Shown: piece after piece, positions 1 through 7,800 of the stretch
Numbering within the stretch: the stretch's first letter is position 1
Layout: each line of letters begins with the position of its first letter
Program-made: the position numbers and the translations under genes
DNA from: Nocardia harenae NBRC 108248
GTDB taxonomy: Bacteria > Actinomycetota > Actinomycetes > Mycobacteriales > Mycobacteriaceae
Direction: 5' to 3'
DNA length: 64,000 nt
Assembly: GCF_001612885.1 (NCBI RefSeq)
Contig: NZ_BDBH01000001.1
Coordinates: 248,001-312,000 of the forward strand
The notes under the pieces: model-generated
Told to the model about the DNA's origin: nothing
The model's input: the letters and a program-made list of their open reading frames with translations, nothing else
The model's database searches: none

Positions 1-1
1 G

Positions 2-193
2 CCGACGGTGGGAGTGCAGCACCTGCGCGAGTACTTCCTGTCGCGCTGCCGCGCGGTGCACATCATCCCCTACGACAACCACCTCTCCGAGGGCGCGGAG
101 ATCGACCTGCACCGGCTGCACAAGAACACCAAGCGCGCCTACGTGGAGCTCGCGGCGACGGTGGCCGACGAGTTCGCGGTCTTCCGCGGCTGA
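2..193 (+). CDS. MinD/ParA-like ATPase, C-terminal end (5' truncated by window)
   Basis: This is the last 63 residues of a protein whose 5' part lies outside the window; the frame is open at the left edge and stops with TGA at 191-193. The peptide has the ending I associate with the MinD/ParA-type ATPases of actinobacterial ESX loci: the phrase HIIPYDNHLSEGAEIDL, then a helix of the type KRAYVELAATVADEF. Such proteins are cytosolic P-loop ATPases, but the nucleotide-binding motifs are not in view, so this is a family guess from the tail. It points toward the ESX genes downstream. Its stop codon is the first three bases of the tandem palindromic repeat array, so the repeats begin exactly at the gene end. 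Confidence 0.55.
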   Translation, partial: PTVGVQHLREYFLSRCRAVHIIPYDNHLSEGAEIDLHRLHKNTKRAYVELAATVADEFAVFRG

Positions 194-432
194 GGCGATC
201 GACATCGGGCATGGGCGAGAGCCCTCCGTGGCTACGCTCCGCTCCCGCCTCCGGGCTTGACTCGCCCATGCCTGAGGCGATCGGTATCGGCATGGGCGAG
301 AGCCCTCCGTGGCTACGCTCCGCTCCCGCCTCCGGGCTTGACTCGCCCATGCCTGAGGCGATCGGTATCGGCATGGGCGAGAGCCCTCCGTGGCTACGCT
401 CCGCTCCCGCCTCCGGGCTTGACTCGCCCATG
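191..432. repeat. Three tandem copies of a 61-bp palindromic element, 81-bp period
   Basis: Three near-identical units lie at 210-270, 291-351 and 372-432, each preceded by a TGAGGCGATC spacer at 191, 273 and 354. Each unit begins CATGGGCGAG and ends CTCGCCCATG, a perfect 10-bp inverted repeat, with an inner AGCCC/GGGCT pair, so each can fold into a long hairpin. Unit-to-unit period is 81 bp; the first spacer differs slightly (GACATCGGG against GGTATCGG). The array fills the gap between two convergent genes, the usual place for REP/BIME-like elements and bidirectional terminators. The repeated-peptide ORFs crossing it on both strands are artefacts of the repeat. Confidence 0.9.
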
Positions 433-440
433 CCGGGGAG

Positions 441-971
441 TCACCACTCCGGCAGCCTGCGCCTGCCCTCGAGCACTTCGCGCACCAGGTCGTCGTAGCC
501 GTCGGCCAGCTCGGCCAGGTGGTGCCACGCGCTGTGCAGCCGGTCGTCGTCGGCGTCCAGGGTCATCAGGGCGCGGTGCGCGCGCACCGAGGACTCGGCG
601 AGGCGGTCGATCACCGCGCCGATGGTCTCGGTGTGCAGGGTGGCGCCGAGCCGGTGCTCCGGCACGCTGCGCGCCACCCAGTCATCGATCGCCATCACCA
701 GTTCGCCTCTGCGCCGATCGATCTCGAGCACCGCCGCAGGCGCGATCGGCGACTCCGGGCCGCCGGGGCCGACGCGCCGCTCGTGCAGCACCGCCAGATC
801 GCGGGCGAACCAGAGCAGCGGTCCGCCCACCACCCGATGCCCGCGCAGCGCACGGAGAAGCCGATCGGAAAAAGGTAGCTGCCCCGTTTCCGGGGCCCGA
901 TCCCCCGGCTCGGCGCCTCGAGCCGCACCGGGAAAGGTCGTCAAGACCGTAGAACTATCCGAACCTGCCAC
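441..971 (-). CDS. DUF4254 domain protein
   Basis: A 176-residue protein of the DUF4254 family, biochemical role unknown. Diagnostic stretches are ELVMAIDDWV around residue 90, LHTETIGAVIDRLAE around 111-126, and the C-terminal pattern LAELADGYDDLVREV followed by GRRRLPEW at the extreme end. The chain is mainly helical, with no signal peptide or membrane segment, so it is probably cytosolic. In other bacteria this family often sits in cell-surface polysaccharide gene clusters; no such neighbours are visible here. The ATG at 971 is about 50 nt below a good promoter-like sequence at 1025-1055. The gene converges on the MinD-like gene across the palindrome array. Confidence 0.75.
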   Translation of the reverse strand: MAGSDSSTVLTTFPGAARGAEPGDRAPETGQLPFSDRLLRALRGHRVVGGPLLWFARDLAVLHERRVGPGGPESPIAPAAVLEIDRRRGELVMAIDDWVARSVPEHRLGATLHTETIGAVIDRLAESSVRAHRALMTLDADDDRLHSAWHHLAELADGYDDLVREVLEGRRRLPEW

Positions 972-1024
972 GTTGCCTCGCAGTCATCGCCGCACAACAC
1001 CGGATCAGAGCGTTCAGAACGTTC

Positions 1025-1055
1025 ATTACACTAAACCTCAGAAAGTCCATGTCAA
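1025..1055 (-). promoter_or_regulatory. Probable sigma-70-type promoter of the DUF4254 gene
   Basis: On the minus strand there is a perfect TTGACA (-35) at 1055-1050, a 16-bp spacer, and TAGTGT (-10) at 1033-1028. An alternative -10, TGTAAT at 1030-1025, overlaps it. The expected start point near 1020 gives a leader of about 50 nt before the ATG at 971. A small palindrome, GAACGTTC at 1017-1024, overlaps the predicted start point and could be a regulator site. This is pattern matching only. Confidence 0.5.
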
Positions 1056-1216
1056 GCGATTCCCCGCCCGCGACCGGAGCCCGATTCCAAAGCGTTACCT
1101 CGCGGCGGCTCGGCCGAATTTCCTTGTCGGCCGATGGTTTTACTCGTCGGACCGATGGGTATGCGTTGCCATCGGAAGCGTGTAACTGCACTGTTGCCGA
1201 GCACCGAGGGAGCCCG

Positions 1217-2020
1217 ATGTCGGACGGCCCGACCTACCAGCGCATCGCCGACCTGCTGCGCGAGCAGATCCGGGGCGGCACCTGGCGACCGGGCGACCGC
1301 TTACCCAGCCACGTCGAGCTGGCCGAGCAGATGGGCGTCTCCATCACCACCGCGCGCCACGCCATCCAGGTGCTCGTCACCGAGAACCTGGTGTACACCG
1401 CGACCTCGCGCGGCACCATCGTGCGCAACCAGGAGATCCTGGAGTCGGTGGTCACCGACCACATCCGCCCGGACCGGCCGCGCTCGGCGCACGACATCTT
1501 CTCCGAGATCGCGCGGGCGGCGGGGCGGGAGCCGGCCAAGGAGTTCAGCGCGCGGATGGAGCCGGCGGGCGCCGAGGTGGCCGGGTGGCTCGGGGTGGCG
1601 CCGGACTCCTGGGTGATGGCCAGGACGGTCGTCCAGTTCCTGGACAACGAGCCGTGGTCCTGGGAGGTGAGCTTCTTCGCCCGCGAGCTGGCCGAGGCGA
1701 TCGGCGCCGACGTCCCGCACGACATTCCCGAGGGCACCACCCGCAGGCTGGCCGAGCACGGGCACGGCGAGACCGCGCACCGGGACACCATCTCCGCGCG
1801 GCCCGCGAGCGCCGCCGAGGCCGCGGTCCTCAATATCGTGCCGGGCACCATCCTGCTCGACCACCTGCGGATCGGCGCCAACCACCACCGGGTCACCAGG
1901 GCGACCAGGCACCGCTGCCTCGCCACCCGCAATCGGCTCGCCTACCAGCTCGGCGACCCCGCCGGGGTGGCGGTCATCGGCCGTACGCTGGGGTCGCCCG
2001 CCGCGGCGTCCGCTTCGTGA
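1217..2020 (+). CDS. GntR-family transcriptional regulator (HutC/UTRA type)
   Basis: A 267-residue DNA-binding regulator. Residues 1-75 form a GntR winged helix: YQRIADLLREQI, then PGDRLPSHVELAEQMGVS and TARHAIQVLV, ending in the wing with RGTIVR. The rest fits a UTRA effector-binding domain, with the typical LLDHLRIG-like segment near the end. ATG 1217 is chosen over the longer upstream frame because it begins the conserved N-terminus and follows a GAGGGAG ribosome site at 1206-1212. The stop codon overlaps the GTG start of the acetyltransferase gene (GTGA), so the two are translationally coupled. The ligand is unknown; it may control its own operon. Confidence 0.85.
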   Translation: MSDGPTYQRIADLLREQIRGGTWRPGDRLPSHVELAEQMGVSITTARHAIQVLVTENLVYTATSRGTIVRNQEILESVVTDHIRPDRPRSAHDIFSEIARAAGREPAKEFSARMEPAGAEVAGWLGVAPDSWVMARTVVQFLDNEPWSWEVSFFARELAEAIGADVPHDIPEGTTRRLAEHGHGETAHRDTISARPASAAEAAVLNIVPGTILLDHLRIGANHHRVTRATRHRCLATRNRLAYQLGDPAGVAVIGRTLGSPAAASAS

Positions 2021-2622
2021 CCAGGGCCGCTGCCGTCCCGATCGGTACGGCGCAGCCGGGAACGTTGCTCATCCGGCGCGCCCGCCGGGACGAGCTGGCG
2101 TTGCTCTGCCTGCTCCGGCTGCGCCGCACCCGCTGGCTGGTCGCGCGCGGGGAGGACCAGTGGACGACAGCCGGGCGCGGGCTCGATATCGAGGCCTTCG
2201 CCGGGGCCGTCGGGCGGGCGATCGAGCGCGGCCACACCTGGGTCGCCGAGCTTGGTGGCGAGGTGGCGGGCACGATCACCGTGGATCGGCGCGCCGACCG
2301 GCACCTGTGGAGCCCCGCCGAACTCGCCGAGGCGGTGATCGTGCATTTCATGATCGTCGACGCGGCCTTCGCCGGACGCCGGATCGGCCACCGGCTGCTC
2401 GCGCACGCCGCCACCCTCGCCCGCGGCGACGGCCTGGACTGGGTCCGGCTCGACGCCTGGACCACCAACCGCGCCCTGCACGCCTACTACCGCAACGCTG
2501 GATTCCGCCTGGCCCGGATCGCGGGCCCCGCCACCCTCGGCCCCTCCTGCGCCCTCTTCGAGCGCCGGGTCGATACCTGGCCGAGCGCGCTGCCCGCGCT
2601 CCGTCGCCCGGCCATCGGGTAG
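2017..2622 (+). CDS. GNAT-family N-acetyltransferase
   Basis: A 201-residue acetyl-CoA-dependent transferase starting at GTG 2017, which overlaps the GntR stop by four bases (GTGA). The GNAT fold is supported by MIVDAAFAGRRIGHRLLAHA at about 112-131, containing the R-R-x-G-x-R pyrophosphate-binding turn, and by the late motif LHAYYRNAGF with the usual Tyr/Asn positions. The first 40 residues carry an LIRRARRDEL start typical of GNAT strand 1. Substrate cannot be read from sequence; small molecules, antibiotics or protein N-termini are all possible. Coupling to a UTRA-type GntR suggests that expression responds to a small-molecule ligand. Confidence 0.8.
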   Translation: MTRAAAVPIGTAQPGTLLIRRARRDELALLCLLRLRRTRWLVARGEDQWTTAGRGLDIEAFAGAVGRAIERGHTWVAELGGEVAGTITVDRRADRHLWSPAELAEAVIVHFMIVDAAFAGRRIGHRLLAHAATLARGDGLDWVRLDAWTTNRALHAYYRNAGFRLARIAGPATLGPSCALFERRVDTWPSALPALRRPAIG

Positions 2623-2690
2623 CGGTTCGCTCTCAGGCCGGTCCCCGACCCCGACGACAGCTGCCCGAAGAGCGACCTCTCCGCCAGTGC

Positions 2691-3128
2691 CTATGTGACG
2701 GTGTCGGTCAGATTGATCCCGTCGTGTGCTCGCAGTTTCGGTTCATCGGTGTCGAACGCATCCAGGACACGGATCGCGAATGCCGGAACCATTGCCTCGC
2801 GAACCTGATCGGCGGTCATCCAGCGGACTTCACGGGCTTCGTCGGTCGGGTGCGAAGTGCCGGTTTCGACGGTGCAGCGGAAGACGAGGGCGACAATGCC
2901 CGCGGTGAGGTTCTTGTAGACGCCGGTGAGCCGGTCAACACACACCGTAAGTCCGGTCTCTTCAGCAACTTCGCGACGGACGCCATGCTCGAAGGACTCG
3001 TGCAGTTCGAGCACGCCGCCAGGCGCTTCCCAGTGCCCATTGTCGGCGCGGCGAATGACCAGCACCCGGTTGTCGGCATCAACAACGATGCCCGACACGC
3101 TGACGGAGTGCTTCGGTAGGTCAACCAT
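2691..3128 (-). CDS. Nudix hydrolase
   Basis: A 145-residue Nudix protein. The Nudix box runs from Gly38 to Leu60 and is intact: G-x5-E-x7-REVAEETGL, with Glu53, Glu56 and Glu57 as expected metal ligands. It hydrolyses a nucleoside diphosphate linked to another moiety, but the substrate class cannot be assigned; there is no MutT or NADH specificity motif I would trust. Size is typical of a single-domain Nudix enzyme and there is no signal peptide. The gene is convergent with the acetyltransferase and divergent from the second GntR gene, whose first operator-like site at 3189-3203 lies in the shared upstream region and could control both. Confidence 0.85.
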   Translation of the reverse strand: MVDLPKHSVSVSGIVVDADNRVLVIRRADNGHWEAPGGVLELHESFEHGVRREVAEETGLTVCVDRLTGVYKNLTAGIVALVFRCTVETGTSHPTDEAREVRWMTADQVREAMVPAFAIRVLDAFDTDEPKLRAHDGINLTDTVT

Positions 3129-3188
3129 GCGCCCTCTCCCTCGTCCTGTCTGCCTGGCTCGGCATCTGCGCCGGTCAAGCCTAAGCTA

Positions 3189-3203
3189 GTTGTCTAGGTA
3201 GGT
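3189..3203 (+). promoter_or_regulatory. GntR operator-like site upstream of the second GntR gene
   Basis: The sequence GTTGTCTAGGTAGGTT matches one half, and part of the other, of the TTGTCTAGACAA palindrome typical of some actinobacterial GntR regulators. It lies 24 bp before the GntR start and also upstream of the divergent Nudix gene. Two further copies occur just after the gene at 4031 and 4064, which supports autoregulation. Its right half is degenerate. Confidence 0.5.
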
Positions 3204-3226
3204 TGGTCTTGCGTCCGGAGGGTCTG

Positions 3227-4006
3227 ATGATGCGGTTCGAGCCGGTGGATCGTTCGGATCCGCGGCCGCCGTACCGCCAAATCGCCGACCGGTTGCGTAT
3301 GGCGATCAAGGCCGGTGAGATTGCGCCCGGCCAACGGCTCCCCTCCGAGGTCGAGCTGATGTCGCAGTTCGGTGTGGCGCGAATGACGATGCGCCAGGCA
3401 CTGCAGGAACTCAAGGCAGAAGGGCTGGTGTACGCGCAGCAGGGCCGAGGCGTGTTCGTCCGGCCGACACCGCCGATCCGCCGACTGGCGTCGGATCGTT
3501 TCGCCCGCGAGCACCGCGCTGGCGGTAAGGCCGCCTTCTCAGCCGAGGCGGAGAAGGCCGGATTCGCCCCCGGTGTAGATCGAATCCGGATTGCGCGGGC
3601 GGCCGCGGGGCCGCTGGTGGCCGAACGGCTGCGCATCGCGCCGGATGCGGAAGTGGTGGTGCGCACTCGTCGCTACCTCGCCAACGGCACGCCGGTGGAG
3701 ATCGCGGCCTCTTACATCCCGATCACTCTGGCCGCCGGGACTCGTATCGAAGACCCCGATACCGGGCCAGGTGGCATCTACGCGCGCCTGGAGGAAATGG
3801 GCCACACGTTGGCTCGATTCACCGAGGAGGTCGGGGCACGTATGCCGACCCCGGATGAGCGCGTCGAGTTGGAGATCGGTGAGGGTGAGCCGGTACTCAC
3901 TGTTGTGCGAACCGCTTTCAGCACCGGCGACGTCGCGGTCGAGGTCTGCGACACGGTCAAGGTAGCCGGCGCCTACCTCCTCGAATATGACTTCCCGGCG
4001 CGCTGA
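3227..4006 (+). CDS. GntR-family transcriptional regulator (UTRA type)
   Basis: A 259-residue regulator. The winged-helix region spans about residues 10-80: PPYRQIADRLRMAIKAGEI, PGQRLPSEVELMSQFGV, MRQALQELKAEGL and QGRGVFV. A UTRA domain fills the remainder, ending with the usual EVCDTVKVAGAYLLEYDF strand pair. The start is ATG 3227 or ATG 3230; GGAGGG at 3217-3222 gives better spacing to 3230, while an upstream TTG at 3203 has no ribosome site. TTGTCTAG-like sites on both sides of the gene suggest it binds there. Codon and base use look less GC-extreme than in the ESX genes, so this region (about 2.6-4.8 kb) may have been acquired separately. Confidence 0.85.
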   Translation: MMRFEPVDRSDPRPPYRQIADRLRMAIKAGEIAPGQRLPSEVELMSQFGVARMTMRQALQELKAEGLVYAQQGRGVFVRPTPPIRRLASDRFAREHRAGGKAAFSAEAEKAGFAPGVDRIRIARAAAGPLVAERLRIAPDAEVVVRTRRYLANGTPVEIAASYIPITLAAGTRIEDPDTGPGGIYARLEEMGHTLARFTEEVGARMPTPDERVELEIGEGEPVLTVVRTAFSTGDVAVEVCDTVKVAGAYLLEYDFPAR

Positions 4007-4391
4007 TCGGCCATCTCGAGAATTCCCAAAACTTGCCTAGACAAGTTCGGCACCGTTGGACATACTTGCCTAGAGGAGTTGGTTGGGGGCGGTCAGCCCC
4101 GCATCGAACTGGACAGGGGTGGGGATCGTGGTCGAACCGAACAGGGCGCCGTACCAATCCGAACAGACACATGGCGCCGGGGATATCGTCGATGACCAGT
4201 CGACCGGCCGAATAGCGTTGTTTGGCAGGGCACGTCAGCTCGGTGCGCGCGACCGTGCTGCCCATGTGGTCGATGTCCGCAGCAGCGCGTGCAGGCAGGC
4301 AGATGCCAGACCGCTTTGGGTGAATTCATCGAGGACTTTCGTGTCCCGACCGCAGGCCCGCGGTGCGCAGTGATCGGTCCGGCAAATTTCT
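4007..4391 (+). other. Intergenic stretch with operators; no convincing gene
   Basis: Between the GntR stop and the CYTH remnant lie 385 bp containing two operator-like sites (separate entry). Short frames cross it on both strands, for example a 96-codon plus-strand frame from 4083, but none has a recognisable family, a good ribosome site or the usual codon bias. It may hold the lost or frameshifted 5' part of the CYTH gene, because the CYTH reading frame begins abruptly at its downstream edge. Confidence 0.5.
4031..4079 (+). promoter_or_regulatory. Two GntR operator-like sites, 33 bp apart
   Basis: ACTTGCCTAGACAAGT at 4031-4046 is an almost perfect 16-bp palindrome with one mismatched pair. 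ACTTGCCTAGAGGAGT at 4064-4079 repeats it with a decayed right half. Start-to-start distance is 33 bp, about three helical turns, so dimers would bind on the same DNA face. With the site at 3189 they make three related sites bracketing the GntR gene, the pattern expected for an autoregulated GntR controlling the gene downstream. Confidence 0.65.
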
Positions 4392-4817
4392 TTGCTCAAC
4401 AACAGAAGTCCACGCATTCGGCAGCGGGCGGGGTTTGCCGAAATAACGTACAAGCCACCATCGAACGCCACCACCCACAGCGAAGCCGGCGTGATCGCCA
4501 AACGCGAAACCAACGTGTTGCTCAGTGGTTCAGGCCAGGCCATGGCCGCGAACCAGCTTCTCGCCGCAATCGGCATGGTCGAACTCGTTCGCGTCGAGAA
4601 GGCTCGCACCACCTACGAGCACCCCGGATACAACGACACCATTGCCGCTGTCGATACCGTCACCCACGCCGGAACCTTCGTAGAAACCGAGGTCACCGCG
4701 GCCGACGCCGATACCGCGGCCACCCGTCTCGAAGAGGTCGAAACAGCACTCGGTATCGACGATTGTCCGGTCGTCGGCCTGCCCTACCGAGACCTGGTCA
4801 TAGCCGCGGCGCGTTGA
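4392..4817 (+). pseudogene. CYTH-domain protein (class IV adenylate cyclase-like), 5' truncated
   Basis: The frame encodes about 141 residues resembling the middle and C-terminal parts of CYTH proteins (class IV adenylate cyclase / triphosphate tunnel enzymes): RIRQRAGFAEITYK, then LVRVEKARTTY, then HAGTFVETEV, and a terminal LPYRDLVIAA segment. These are the alternating charged strands of the tunnel. The N-terminal ExExK signature, which binds metal and triphosphate, is absent; only a weak TTG at 4392 opens the frame, and a stop lies shortly upstream. It is therefore probably a truncated or frameshifted remnant. A genuine short protein, or an overlooked frameshift between about 4080 and 4390, remains possible. 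The GntR sites just upstream suggest it was the regulated target. Confidence 0.55.
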
Positions 4818-4845
4818 CGATGGATGGTCCTGGCAAACCTATCGG

Positions 4846-7800
4846 CTAGAGCGGCGGCAGGTAGGCGACCTGAACCATCTCCTGCTCCCGACTCCGGGAT
4901 ACCAGCACCCCGCGCCCGGCGGGCAACCGCATGGGCCGAACGTCCCCGATCAACTTCCCCTCGTCCCGCGACCCGCTCATGATCAGCGTCTCCACCGAGA
5001 GATTCTTCAACCCGCCGATGATCGGATCGAAGAGCGCACGGGAGACACCGCCCATGCGCCGGGTGACGACGAAGTGCAGCCCGATGTCGCGCGCCTGCGG
5101 GAAGTACTCCATGAGCGCGGAGAAGGGGTTGATCCCGCCTGTGACGACCATGTCGTAGTCGTCGACCATGACGTAGATCTCCGGCCCGCTCCACCAGCTG
5201 CGCTCCCTGAGCTGCTGCGGGGTGATGTCGGAGTCGGGGATGCGCTTGCCCAGGTACCCTGCGACCTCGGCGATCATCGGGGCGCAGGTCTGCGAGGAGG
5301 TCGAGTACCCGGCCAGGTGCTCGCCCTCGACCACGCCGAGCATGGTGCGCCGGTAGTCGATCATGATGATCTTGGCCTCCTCCGGCGTGGCGTTCTGCAC
5401 GATGCCCATGGCGATATTGCGCAGCAGCGTGGTCTTGCCGGACTCCACGTCGGCGAAGGCCATGAAGTGCGGCTCCACCCCGAAATCCAGGACCAGGGGC
5501 TGCAGCGCGGACTCGCCGAGCCCGACAACGACCCGGGTCGGGCTCAGCTCGATGCCGGCCGCGGCGGTCGCGGCCAGCAGCTCGTCGCGGTCGAGCTGCC
5601 CGGGCAGCATGCGGACCTGCGGGGCCCGGTGCTGCGGGTGCACCTGCTCCAGCCCGGCGCGGGCGGCGGTGACGCCCTCGGCCACGGTCTCCGGGTTGGA
5701 GTCGGAGTCGAGCCGGGGCAGCGCGATGAGCATGTGCAGGTGGTCGGGGGTGAGGCCGCGGCCGGGGCGGCCGACCGGCACCTGGTGCGCGACCCGCCTG
5801 CCCATCTCCGAGTCGGACGGGTCGCCGAGCCGCAGCTCCAGCCTGGTGCCGATCTGGTCCTTGACCACCGGCCGGATCTCACCCCACCGGTTGGCGCCGA
5901 TCACCAGGTGGATGCCGTACGACAGCCCCTGCGCGGCAATGGCGTTGATCTGCGGCTCCAGGGTGTCGAACTCCTCGCGGATGACGGCCCAGCCGTCGAT
6001 CACCAGGAAGACGTCGCCGAAGCGGTCGTCGGCGAGCGGGTTCCCCGGCGAGGAGGCACCGCCGGGCACGTGCTGGGCCGCCGCGAACTTACGCCGCCGG
6101 AAGTCGACCATGGACTCGATTCCGCGCTCACCGAAGCGCTCCTCGCGCTCGCGCAGCAGCGTGGTCAGCTCGGCGACGGTGCGCCGCACCCGGTCGCCGT
6201 CGAGCCGGCCCGCCACCGAGCCGACGTGCGGGATGCCGGCCAGCCCGGCCATGCTGCCGCCGCCGAAGTCGAGGCAGTAGAACTGCACCTGCTCGGGGGT
6301 GTGGGTGGCGGCGGCGGCCATGACGATGGCGCGCAGCGTGGTCGACTTGCCGGACTGCGGGCCGCCGACGACGGCCACATTGCCCTGCGCGCCTGCCAGG
6401 CTCACGGTGAGCACGTCGCGGCGCTGCTCGTAGGGCTTGTCGATGACGCCGATCGGCATCCAGAGCTGGCCGTGCCGGTTCACCGGCGAGCGCCAGTCCG
6501 GGTCGGGCAGCAGCATGTCGACGGTGGGCGACTCCTCCAGCGGCGGCAGCCAGACCTCGTGCGCCGGCCTGCCGTGCCCGGTGAGCCGCTTGACCACCAC
6601 GGTCAGCAGGCTGTCCGGGATGCCCTCCTCGCCGGGCAGCGGCGCGCCGGGCGGCGGCGGCAGCTCGGGGCGGCCGCTCAGCGACGGCGGCGGCGGGGGC
6701 AGGCCGAGCGGGTCGTCGTCGAGCAGGGCGTCGGCGGGCGGCTCGGCCGACTCGACCGGCGCCGCGGTAAAGACCGTCGGCCTGCCCCCGACGACCGGGC
6801 CGCCGTCGTCGGTGCCGCCGCCGAGCGGCGCCACGTACGGCCCGGAGACGTAGGAGGCGTTGAAGCGCAGCGGGTCCGAGGCGTCGCTCTTGAGGTAGCC
6901 GGAGCCTGGCACGCTGGGCAGGTGGTAGGCGTCGGTGATGCCGAGCACGGCCCGGGACTCGTTGGCGGAGAAGGTGCGCAGGCCGATCCGGTACGACAGG
7001 TGCGACTCCAGGCCGCGCAGCTTGTTCTCCTCGAGTCGCTGCGAGGCGAGCAGCAGATGCACGTGCAGCGAGCGGCCGAGCCGCCCGATCATGACGAAGA
7101 GTTCGGCGAAATCCGGCTTCTGCGACAGCAGCTCGGAGAACTCGTCGACCACGATGAAGAGCGCGGGCAGCGGGTCGAGCGGCACTCCGGCGGCGCGCGC
7201 CTTCTCGTAGTCGGTGACATTGGCGTAGTTGCCCGCCGAGCGCAGCAGCTCCTGGCGGCGGTTCATCTCGCCTGCCAGCGCGTCCTTCATGCGGTCGACC
7301 AGCGCGAGCTCGTCCTCCAGGTTGGTGATCACGGCGGCGACGTGCGGCAGCGGGTCGAGGCCGAGGAAGGTGGCGCCGCCCTTGAAGTCGACGAGCACCA
7401 GGTTCAGCGCGTCCGGGGAGTGCGTGGTGACCAGGGAAAGCACCAGCGTGCGCAGGAATTCGGACTTGCCGGAGCCGGTGGCGCCGATACACAGCCCGTG
7501 CGGGCCCATGCCGTTCTCGGCGGACTCCTTGATGTCCAGCTCCACCGGGGTGCCGTCCGGGGTGATGCCGATCGGCACCCGCAGCCGCTCGCGCGCGGTG
7601 CGCGGCCGCCACACCCGGGCCGGGTCGATCTGCGCGGCGTCCGGGATGCGGAGCAGCGCCATCAGCCCCGGGTCGGAGACCGAGCCCTCGCCGAGGCTGA
7701 CGATCTGCGCCGCGGTGGCGAGCCGGTAGCGGGCGAGGCCGCGGGCCAGTGCCGCCGCCTCGGCGGCGGTGACGGTGTCGGCGGCGGCGAACCGCTCCAC

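Noticed and set aside
191..432. CRISPR array
   Set aside because: Only three units, 61-bp palindromic repeats and identical 20-bp spacers; no variable spacers and no cas genes.
63..498. Repeated-peptide frames on both strands over the palindrome array
   Set aside because: The repeated peptides arise from the 81-bp DNA repeat being a multiple of three; no start signal or codon preference.
2626..2675. Hairpin between the acetyltransferase and Nudix genes (TCGCTCT/AGAGCGA)
   Set aside because: Seven-bp stem with a 35-nt loop is too weak for a terminator call.
4083..4373. Small 96-codon gene between GntR and the CYTH remnant
   Set aside because: No ribosome site, no family, and base use unlike real genes nearby; left as intergenic.
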